DNA of 12,755 nucleotides from an uncultured Alphaproteobacteria bacterium (GTDB lineage: Bacteria; Pseudomonadota; Alphaproteobacteria; Caulobacterales; Caulobacteraceae), in contig CAIZKE010000095.1 in NCBI GenBank assembly GCA_903933475.1, positions 1 through 12,755 on the forward strand. The letters are read 5' to 3'. A program made the translations under genes and the position numbers. The notes beneath the pieces are model-generated. The model was given only the letters and a program-made list of their open reading frames with translations. It made no database searches and was not told where the DNA came from. Shown piece after piece: positions 1 through 5,724 of this stretch (its first letter is position 1; each line of letters begins with the position of its first letter).

Positions 1-162
1 CTGAGGTCCGCCTTCAAGGCTGCGGGCCGCCCGGCCACGGTCGAGGTCTATACAGGTGCCCAGCACGGCTGGTGCGTTCCGGGTTCGCCCGTTTACAACC
101 CCGAAGGCGCGGAGAAGGCTTGGTCAGCCCTGCTCGCCCTCTACCGCCGCCGACTTACCTGA
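1..162 (+). CDS. Dienelactone hydrolase family protein, C-terminal fragment
   Basis: Frame 1 is open from the left edge to a TGA at 160-162 and gives the last 53 residues of a protein. They contain AQHGW (visible residues 20-24), which fits the catalytic-histidine region near the end of dienelactone hydrolase (alpha/beta-hydrolase) enzymes. After it come a proline/asparagine-containing loop and an amphipathic last helix with a conserved-looking tryptophan. Family members hydrolyse enol-lactones or related esters in the cytoplasm. The substrate cannot be told from this fragment, and the nucleophile and acid residues lie outside the window. The last 39 bp overlap the 3' end of tadA on the other strand. 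Another alpha/beta-hydrolase subfamily is possible. Confidence 0.75.
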   Translation: MRSAFKAAGRPATVEVYTGAQHGWCVPGSPVYNPEGAEKAWSALLALYRRRLT

Positions 163-624
163 TCGCCGGCCGCGCAGGGCGCGGAAGAATCCCCGCAGCA
201 GGTCGCCGGACTCCCTGGCCAGAACGCCTCCGGTGACCTCAGGCCGCCAGTGGCAGTTTGGCGTGTCGAAGACCCGCGCCCCGTGGATCACGCCGCCGCC
301 CTTGGGATCGTCGGCACCGAACACCACCCGGCCGATCCGGGCGTGGCTTATGGCCCCGGCGCACATGGGGCAGGGCTCCAGGGTCACGTAGAGGGTCAGG
401 CCGGTCAGCCGGTAGTTGCCAAGCCTGCGGGCCGCCGTGCGCAGGGCGCGGATCTCTGCATGGGCTGTGGGGTCCTGGTCCCCGATGGGCGCATTTCCCT
501 CGGCCGCCAGGACCTTTCCCGTGGCCGGGTCGACAATGACCGCCCCCACCGGGGTCTCCCCTCGGTCTGCAGCGGCTTGCGCCTCGGCGAGCGCAATGCG
601 CATGTAGTCTGGGTCATGGTCCAC
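124..624 (-). CDS. tadA: tRNA-specific adenosine deaminase TadA
   Basis: TadA deaminates adenosine 34 of tRNA-Arg(ACG) to inosine, a zinc-dependent cytoplasmic reaction needed to decode the CGN codons. The 166-residue product has the full cytidine/deoxycytidylate deaminase signature. HAE at 55-57 supplies a zinc ligand and the proton-shuttling Glu57, and PCPMC at 84-88 supplies the two cysteine ligands. The N-terminal GETPVGAVIV strand (22-31) is typical of TadA. The length is normal for the family, with a slightly long basic tail. The start is uncertain. GTG at 624 follows an in-frame stop and overlaps the rluB start by 9 bp, while ATG at 603 (codon 8) would leave a 12-bp gap. Neither has a strong Shine-Dalgarno sequence. 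The gene is divergent from rluB, another RNA-modification gene, and its 3' end overlaps the hydrolase gene at the left edge. Confidence 0.95.
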   Translation of the reverse strand: MDHDPDYMRIALAEAQAAADRGETPVGAVIVDPATGKVLAAEGNAPIGDQDPTAHAEIRALRTAARRLGNYRLTGLTLYVTLEPCPMCAGAISHARIGRVVFGADDPKGGGVIHGARVFDTPNCHWRPEVTGGVLARESGDLLRGFFRALRGRRSGKSAAVEGEQG

Positions 625-2040
625 GATCCGTTACGAACCCCCGCCGGCGGCGAAGGTCAATCCCCGGAGGGCGGCGGCGAGCGCGTCGCCAAGGCCCTGG
701 CCCGTGCCGGCGTGGCCTCCCGCCGCGAGGTCGAGCGCCTGATCACCGAGGGCCGGGTCGCGTTGAACGGCCGTACACTGGACACCCCCGCGGTCCGGAT
801 CGACCCGGGTGACATACTGACCGTGGACGGAGAAGTGATCGCCGACGCAGAGCCGGTCCGCCTGTTCCGCTACCACAAGCCCTCGGGCCTGATGACCTCG
901 CACAACGATCCCCAGGGTCGCCCGACCGTCTTCCAGGCGCTTCCTCCCGGGCTTCCGCGATTGATTTCCGTCGGCCGTCTCGACCTTGCGACAGAGGGCC
1001 TGCTCCTCCTCACCAACGACGGGGGCGTGGCCCGGACACTGGAACTCCCCGCCACGGGCCTGGTCCGCCGCTACAGGGCCCGCGCCTTCGGCCGGATCAC
1101 CCAGGACAGGCTGGATGCCCTCAAGGCCGGTGTAACGGTGGAAGGCGTCCGTTACGGCCCGGTCGAGGCGGTGATCGACAAGGCCCGGGAGGGTGCCTCC
1201 GGTGCCAACCTCTGGGTCAGCGTCACCCTCTCCGAGGGCAAGAACCGCGAGGTCCGTAAGGTGCTGGAATCGGTCGGCCTCAAGGTCAACCGGCTGATTC
1301 GCCTGGCCTACGGTCCCTTCGCCCTTTCCACCCTGCCTCCGGGCGAGATCGAAGAGGTGGGGCCCAGGGTGATCCGCGAACTCTTCAGCCACATCATTCC
1401 CCCCGAGGACCTGCCCGGGGGCGACAGGCCGAAGTGGAGCCGACGGGCCCCGGTCTCGGAAAAGCGCCGCGAGGTCGTTGCGGCGGAGACAACCCCGCAG
1501 GGCGACGCCGCCGCCCGGGGTCGTCCCGCCTACAAGGCCGGCTGGGCCCGACCCAAACCGAAGGCACCGGGGGGATATCCGCCCCGAAAGCCTGGCGATC
1601 GCAAGCCCGACACCCGCAAGCCCGACGCCCGGAAGCCGGAAGCCCGGAAGCCAGACGCCCGGAAGCCGAATGCCCGGAAGCCTGGCGATCGGAAGCCAGA
1701 CGCCTGGAAACCCGATGCCCGCAAACCCGATGCCCGGAAACCCGATACCGGCAAGCCAGGTGACCGGAAGCTAGGCACCCCGAAACCTGGCACCCCGAAA
1801 CCGGACGCTCGGAGACCAGCCGCCAGCAGGGCCGGGAAGACGGACATCGGCAGGCCGCCGGCCGGAGCCAAGGCCCGCCCCGGCGGCCCCGCCCGCGCCG
1901 TCAGACCGTCTGGATCTCCACCGGACGGCGGGCGGCCTCCAGGGCCAGACGGGCCGAAGCGGTCTGCATCACCTTCAGGAACGACCGGCGCTCCTCGGAA
2001 AGGCCCTCCGAAAGGGGGCGGTCGAGGGCCGCGCGGGTAA
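616..2040 (+). CDS. rluB: RsuA/RluB-family rRNA pseudouridine synthase with repetitive basic tail
   Basis: This enzyme isomerises uridine to pseudouridine in rRNA, most likely in helix 80-93 of 23S rRNA if it is a true RluB. The 474-residue product has an S4 RNA-binding domain (about 22-69, ERVAKALARAG...SRREVERLI). The synthase core runs from about 80 to 250 and contains GRLDLATEGLLLLTNDG at 120-136, with catalytic Asp123, and the late motif EGKNREVRK. From about residue 260 the protein changes to a long Lys/Arg/Pro/Gly-rich tail including fifteen pentapeptide repeats (residues 325-399). Family members usually end soon after the core, so this tail nearly doubles the length. ATG 616 is the first start that does not run deep into tadA, and the S4 domain begins just after it. 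No strong ribosome-binding site is visible. The last 140 bp are antisense to the enoyl-CoA hydratase gene. The closely related RsuA or RluE/F assignment cannot be ruled out. Confidence 0.88.
   Translation: MVHDPLRTPAGGEGQSPEGGGERVAKALARAGVASRREVERLITEGRVALNGRTLDTPAVRIDPGDILTVDGEVIADAEPVRLFRYHKPSGLMTSHNDPQGRPTVFQALPPGLPRLISVGRLDLATEGLLLLTNDGGVARTLELPATGLVRRYRARAFGRITQDRLDALKAGVTVEGVRYGPVEAVIDKAREGASGANLWVSVTLSEGKNREVRKVLESVGLKVNRLIRLAYGPFALSTLPPGEIEEVGPRVIRELFSHIIPPEDLPGGDRPKWSRRAPVSEKRREVVAAETTPQGDAAARGRPAYKAGWARPKPKAPGGYPPRKPGDRKPDTRKPDARKPEARKPDARKPNARKPGDRKPDAWKPDARKPDARKPDTGKPGDRKLGTPKPGTPKPDARRPAASRAGKTDIGRPPAGAKARPGGPARAVRPSGSPPDGGRPPGPDGPKRSASPSGTTGAPRKGPPKGGGRGPRG
1588..1812 (+). repeat. 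Fifteen 15-bp tandem repeats encoding KPDAR-like pentapeptides
   Basis: The region is made of fifteen contiguous in-frame 15-bp units with consensus AAGCCCGACGCCCGG. They encode KPGDR, KPDTR, KPDAR, KPEAR, KPDAR, KPNAR, KPGDR, KPDAW, KPDAR, KPDAR, KPDTG, KPGDR, KLGTP, KPGTP and KPDAR. The units vary by point changes rather than indels, and the last few are the most degenerate. Because the unit is a multiple of three, gain or loss of copies would change the tail length without a frameshift. The encoded segment is strongly basic and proline-rich, so it is probably disordered and able to contact RNA. That last point is inference. Confidence 0.93.
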
Positions 2041-2701
2041 GCCGCTTTGCGGCGGCTATGCCCTCGGCCCCGCGCGCCTCCCACTCGCGTGCCATCTCCA
2101 GGGCCCGGACGAGGGGGTTGGCCGCCAACTCGTGTACCAGGCCGATGGCATGGGCCTCCGCGCCCGTGAAGGTCAGGCCGCGCAGGATAATCTCCAGGGC
2201 CCTGGCCTCGCCCACCACCCGGGGCAGGCGCTGGGTGCCGCCGCCTCCCGGGAAGATGCCGATCCGGGTCTCGGGCAGGCCGATGGACGCCGCTTCCGGC
2301 GTGGCGATTCGGATATCGCAGGCCAGGGCCAGCTCGAAGCCGCCGCCCTGGCAGAGGCCGTTGATGGCCGCCACCACGGGTTTGTCCGCCGCAGCAATAA
2401 TGTCCGTCAGTTCCAGGAAGCCGGGCGGCGGTGGCGGCGCGTCGGCGCGGGGCGGTGAAGGGGGTGGCCCGTCCTGCAGTCGGGCGCTCATGTCGGCCAG
2501 CTCGTCCACGTCATAGTGCCGGATGAAGATGCCGGGTACGCCCCCGGTCAGGACCAGGCAGCGCACCGTGGGATCGTCCAGGGCGACCTTCGTTTCGGCG
2601 TACATCTCCCGGGCGCCGGCTGCGGTCATCGTGCCCCAGGGCGGGTTGGCATAGGTCAGGACGACCGCCGCCCCCTTGCGTTCGCGGGTCACCAGGCTCA
2701 T
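1901..2701 (-). CDS. Enoyl-CoA hydratase/isomerase (crotonase) family protein
   Basis: The 266-residue product is a crotonase-fold enzyme, a family that adds water to, or isomerises, enoyl-CoA thioesters in fatty-acid or amino-acid breakdown. The core motif NGLCQGGGFELALACD (114-129) provides the oxyanion glycine and Glu123. GLPETRIGIFPGGGGTQRL (141-159) provides Glu144. These correspond to the two catalytic glutamates of classical hydratases. The first oxyanion segment is unusual: PGIFIRHYDVDEL (56-68) replaces the common FxAGADL form. A proline-rich stretch, about 78-93, follows it. The start is well supported, with AGGGAGG five to six bases upstream of ATG 2701. The gene is divergent from rsmD across 62 bp, and its 3' end overlaps the tail of rluB by 140 bp. 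The exact substrate is unknown. Confidence 0.9.
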   Translation of the reverse strand: MSLVTRERKGAAVVLTYANPPWGTMTAAGAREMYAETKVALDDPTVRCLVLTGGVPGIFIRHYDVDELADMSARLQDGPPPSPPRADAPPPPPGFLELTDIIAAADKPVVAAINGLCQGGGFELALACDIRIATPEAASIGLPETRIGIFPGGGGTQRLPRVVGEARALEIILRGLTFTGAEAHAIGLVHELAANPLVRALEMAREWEARGAEGIAAAKRLTRAALDRPLSEGLSEERRSFLKVMQTASARLALEAARRPVEIQTV

Positions 2702-2763
2702 CAGGACCTCCCTGTCTGTCTTTATCCTGTCGCCACCCTAGACCTGACCGAGGCGAGCCCGCC

Positions 2764-3339
2764 ATGCGCATTGTTTCCGGTGCCCTGAAGGGCCGCAACC
2801 TCGTCGCGCCGCCGGGGCAGGTCACCCGGCCCACTTCCGACCGGGCCCGTCAGGCCGTCTTCAACATCCTGGAGCACGCCGCCTGGGCACCACCCCTGGC
2901 CGGTGCCCGGGTCATCGACCTCTTCGCCGGTTCGGGTGCCCTGGGGTTCGAGGCCCTGTCCCGGGGTGCGGCCTTCTGCCTCTTCGTGGAGACCGAGGCG
3001 GCGGCCCGGGGCGCCATCCGCGACAATGCCGAGGCCTTCGCCCTGTTCGGTCGCACCCGCATCCACCGCCGGGACGCCACCGACCTGGGTGTCCGTCCCG
3101 GCGCCGACGGCCCCGCCTTCACCCTGGCCTTCCTCGATCCGCCCTATGGCCGGGGCCTGGGCGCGACCGCCCTGGCCTGCCTGCGCGAAGGCGGCTGGCT
3201 GGCCCCCGGCGCCCTCGCCATCCTCGAGACCGGTGCCGGCGAACCCACCCCTGAAACCCCCGGCTTCACCCTCCTCGACGCCCGCACCTGGGGCGCGGCG
3301 AAGGTCTGGTTCCTGCAGCTGGAGGGCGGGGAAGGGTAG
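2764..3339 (+). CDS. rsmD: 16S rRNA (guanine966-N2)-methyltransferase RsmD
   Basis: RsmD transfers a methyl group from S-adenosylmethionine to N2 of G966 in 16S rRNA, near the P-site tRNA, during assembly of the 30S subunit. The 191 residues match the family length and layout. The sequence begins MRIVSGALKGRNL and continues with RPTSDRARQAVFNIL at 22-36. The SAM-binding motif DLFAGSGALGFEALSRGA lies at 52-69, and the amino-methyltransferase catalytic motif DPPYG at 125-129. ATG 2764 gives the canonical N-terminus. Only a weak GA-rich sequence (GAGGCGAG) lies upstream. The gene is divergent from the enoyl-CoA hydratase gene and is followed after 81 bp by phoD on the same strand. phoD appears to have its own control region, so the two are probably separate transcripts. 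Confidence 0.95.
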   Translation: MRIVSGALKGRNLVAPPGQVTRPTSDRARQAVFNILEHAAWAPPLAGARVIDLFAGSGALGFEALSRGAAFCLFVETEAAARGAIRDNAEAFALFGRTRIHRRDATDLGVRPGADGPAFTLAFLDPPYGRGLGATALACLREGGWLAPGALAILETGAGEPTPETPGFTLLDARTWGAAKVWFLQLEGGEG

Positions 3340-3372
3340 GCGGGCCGCCCGGCGGCGGCCACGGGATTGGGC

Positions 3373-3390
3373 CTGTCACAAATCCGTTCT
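3373..3390 (+). promoter_or_regulatory. Putative PHO box (PhoB site) upstream of phoD
   Basis: The sequence is ctgtcac-aaat-ccgttct. Against the classical PHO box of two CTGTCAT-like heptamers separated by four A/T-rich bases, the first heptamer matches 6 of 7, the AAAT spacer is exact, and the second heptamer matches 4 of 7. A further half-like GTGTCAG lies at 3394-3400. The site is 30 bp upstream of the chosen phoD start. Phosphatases of this family are classical members of the phosphate-starvation regulon, so position and target agree. The -10 element that should go with it is not clear. Confidence 0.55.
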
Positions 3391-3420
3391 ACGGTGTCAG
3401 ACGCCTTTCGCGGAGATCCC

Positions 3421-4980
3421 ATGTCCCACGCCCTGCCCCCGTCCCGCCGTGGCTTGCTCCTCTCCCTCGCCGCAGGTGCATCGAGCCTGGTTCCGGCGCG
3501 GCGGGCCAGGGCCAATCCCGTCTTCACGGACTTTCCGTTCCAGCTCGGGGTCGCGGCGGGTGATCCTGCCGAGGACGGCTTCGTGATCTGGACCCGGCTG
3601 GCGCCGAAGCCCCTGGAGCCCGGCGGCGGCATGCCCCCCCTGGCGGCTCCCGTCACCTGGGAGGTCGCTGCGGACCCGGGCTTCACCCAGGTGGTGCGGC
3701 GCGGCGAGGTCCTTGCCCGCCCTGAACTCGGGCACTCTGTCCATGTGGAGTTGACGGGCCTGGAGCCGGACCGGGACTACGTCTATCGCTTCCTGGCGGG
3801 GGGCGAGGCCTCGCCCCCCGGACGCGCCCGGACCACGCCGGTCCGGTCCGCCAGTCCCGGACGGGCCCGCTTCGGGGTGGTCGGGTGCCAGGCCTACGAG
3901 CAGGGCCTCTATACGGCGCACCGCAAGATCGCCGAGGAGGGCCTCGACTTCATCTACTGCTATGGCGACTACATCTATGAGGGCCGCGGTGCCGCCGCCC
4001 CGCCCCGGCCAGGCACCCCCCGGGCCCATCTCGGCGGCGAGATCTATTCCCTCGACGACTACCGGCGCCGCTATGCCCAGTACAAGATGGACCCGGACCT
4101 GCAGGCCAGCCACGCCTCGACCGCCTGGTTCTGCACCTGGGACGACCACGAGATCGATAACAACTGGAACGAGGACCGGGACCAGGACGGGACGCCCCCG
4201 GACATCTTCAACCTTCGCCGGCAGGCCGCCCTGCAGGCCTATTACGAGCACATGCCCCTGCGCTCCTCGGCCTTTCCCCGGGGTGCCCGGATGCAGGTCT
4301 ACCGGAATGCAGCCTGGGGACGTCTCCTCGACCTCAACCTCCTCGACACCCGGTCGCACCGCACCGACCAGCCCTGCGGCGACAAGTGGGCCACCACCTG
4401 CGACGCCGTCCGGGACCCCGCTGCCCAGGTGCTGGGCGAGGCCCAGGAGGCCTGGCTCTTCCGCAATCTCGCCCGGTCGCAGGCCCGCTGGAAGGTCCTG
4501 GCCCAGCAGGTCATGGTCATGGACCTGGAGCGCCGGGAAGGCCCCGAGCCCGGCTACAACCTGGATACCTGGGCGGGTTACGCCGTCCCCCGGGCCCGGC
4601 TCCTCGCCCATCTCCGGGATCGCCGGATCGGCAACACCGTCATCCTCACGGGTGACGAGCACCAGAACTATGCGGGAGAGGTGTTCCGCGACAGCCGGAA
4701 CCCCGCCGGTGCGCCCCTGGCCGTAGAGTTCGTCTCCACCTCCATCAGTTCCGGTGGCGACGGGGTGGACCAGCGTGCAGACGGCCGCCGCTACCTGGCC
4801 GACAATCCCTTCCTGAAGTTCAACAACGCCCAGCGGGGCTACGTGGTCTGCGACGTGAACCCGCAGACCTGGCGCACCGAGTTCAAGGTCCTCGACCAGG
4901 TCAGCCGACCTGGCGGCGTTCTCAGCACTCGCGCGGCCTTCGTGGTCGAGAATGGCACCGGCCGGCTCAACCCGGCCTGA
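3421..4980 (+). CDS. phoD: Tat-exported PhoD-family alkaline phosphatase/phosphodiesterase
   Basis: PhoD enzymes release phosphate from phosphomono- and diesters outside the cytoplasmic membrane and use iron and calcium. The 519-residue product begins with a twin-arginine signal. SRRGLLLSLAAGASSL lies at 8-23, and a likely peptidase site, ARA before Asn, ends at residue 31. An N-terminal Ig-like PhoD domain follows (about 35-140, with the typical LGVAAGDP...VIWTRL). The metallophosphatase domain carries VGCQ (154-157, the active-site cysteine region), YGDYIYEG (181-188), WDDHEIDNNW (240-249) and GDEHQN (411-416), which are the metal-binding motifs in the expected order. I chose ATG 3421 because GGAG sits five bases upstream and the signal peptide begins there. 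A TTG at 3367 would add 18 residues before the signal and run through the PHO box. It is convergent with the DJ-1/PfpI gene, with a 24-bp gap. Confidence 0.95.
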   Translation: MSHALPPSRRGLLLSLAAGASSLVPARRARANPVFTDFPFQLGVAAGDPAEDGFVIWTRLAPKPLEPGGGMPPLAAPVTWEVAADPGFTQVVRRGEVLARPELGHSVHVELTGLEPDRDYVYRFLAGGEASPPGRARTTPVRSASPGRARFGVVGCQAYEQGLYTAHRKIAEEGLDFIYCYGDYIYEGRGAAAPPRPGTPRAHLGGEIYSLDDYRRRYAQYKMDPDLQASHASTAWFCTWDDHEIDNNWNEDRDQDGTPPDIFNLRRQAALQAYYEHMPLRSSAFPRGARMQVYRNAAWGRLLDLNLLDTRSHRTDQPCGDKWATTCDAVRDPAAQVLGEAQEAWLFRNLARSQARWKVLAQQVMVMDLERREGPEPGYNLDTWAGYAVPRARLLAHLRDRRIGNTVILTGDEHQNYAGEVFRDSRNPAGAPLAVEFVSTSISSGGDGVDQRADGRRYLADNPFLKFNNAQRGYVVCDVNPQTWRTEFKVLDQVSRPGGVLSTRAAFVVENGTGRLNPA

Positions 4981-5004
4981 AGGCCGCCGTCGGGCGCCTC
5001 CGCC

Positions 5005-5709
5005 TCAGGAGCGGGCCAGGCCCTCCAGCCGCGACGCCGCCTCGCGCGCCTCCGCCTCGCGCCGGGACATGAAGGGCGCCATGCGGGCCTGATAGGCTTC
5101 CAGGATCGCCGCTGGCGCCGTCTCCGGGCGGCCGGAATCGAAGGGCGGGGCGGGGGCGTACTCCAGGCCCAGTTGCAGCATCTTCGCCAGGTCCTCGCCG
5201 CCGACTTCCGCCAGCACGGTGAGGGCGAAGTCGATCCCCGCCGTGACCCCGCCGCCGGTGATGACATTGCCGTCGCGCACCACCCGGCCCGGGTCCGGCG
5301 TCGCCCCGAACAGGGGCAGGAGGTGGCGCCAGGCCCAGTGGCAGGCGGCGCGCTTGCCGTCCAGCAGCCCGGCCGCCCCCAGGATCAGGGATCCTGTGCA
5401 GACCGAGGTGACATAGCGCGCCGACAGGCCCAGCCGCCGCACCTGGGCGACAAACTCCGGGTCCAGGGCCGCCGACGTGGCCTCCGCCCCGCCGGGCACG
5501 CAGATCAGATCGCAGGCGGGGATGTCCGCCAGCCGCTCTGTCCGGGCAAAGACCACCCCGCCCTCGGCCTCAATCTCGCCCCCCGCCCGGCTAGCGACAT
5601 GAACCTTCGCCCCCGGGATTCGGGTCAGGAACTGGTGCGGACCTGTGAAGTCCAGCTGGGTGAGCCCCGGGAAGAGGGCGAAGACAATGTGAAACGGGGG
5701 ATGGCTCAT
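5005..5709 (-). CDS. inhA: DJ-1/PfpI-family protein, probable isocyanide hydratase
   Basis: The 234-residue product has the DJ-1/PfpI fold, with the nucleophile elbow VTSVCTGSLILGAAGLL (100-116; Cys104, Thr105) and an N-terminal TQLDFTGP (17-24; Asp20). The pattern of Asp, Cys and Thr, the HWAWR segment, RVVRDGN, TGGGVTAGIDFALT and the ending LEYAPAPPFDSGRPETAP strongly recall Pseudomonas isocyanide hydratase, which converts isonitriles to N-formamides through a cysteine thioimidate. The C-terminal 30 residues are an extra charged helix. It lacks an AraC-type DNA-binding domain, so it is not a GlxA-type regulator. The start follows AAGGCGAG and lies 15 bp after the mutL stop, suggesting co-transcription with mutL. 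The substrate in this organism is not proven. Confidence 0.85.
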   Translation of the reverse strand: MSHPPFHIVFALFPGLTQLDFTGPHQFLTRIPGAKVHVASRAGGEIEAEGGVVFARTERLADIPACDLICVPGGAEATSAALDPEFVAQVRRLGLSARYVTSVCTGSLILGAAGLLDGKRAACHWAWRHLLPLFGATPDPGRVVRDGNVITGGGVTAGIDFALTVLAEVGGEDLAKMLQLGLEYAPAPPFDSGRPETAPAAILEAYQARMAPFMSRREAEAREAASRLEGLARS

Positions 5710-5724
5710 GGGATCTCGCCTTTC

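Noticed and set aside
250..615. Upstream extension of the rluB reading frame
   Set aside because: It is antisense to conserved tadA sequence and precedes the S4 domain with no recognisable content. ATG 616 gives a normal N-terminus.
1530..2084. Minus-strand frame with FRASG-like repeats opposite the rluB tail
   Set aside because: The repeats are just the other strand of the KPDAR repeats. Repeats keep any frame open, and there is no independent evidence for this protein.
3367..3420. TTG start 18 codons upstream of the phoD ATG
   Set aside because: It would put extra residues before the Tat signal and cover the PHO box. The ATG at 3421 has a good ribosome-binding site.
3397..4662. Minus-strand open frame of 421 codons antisense to phoD
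   Set aside because: It is opposite the conserved metal-binding motifs of PhoD and has no motifs of its own.
4981..5004. Possible terminator between the convergent phoD and inhA genes
   Set aside because: Only a 4-bp GGCC...GGCC stem near the phoD stop is visible, with no T-tract. It is too weak in such GC-rich DNA.
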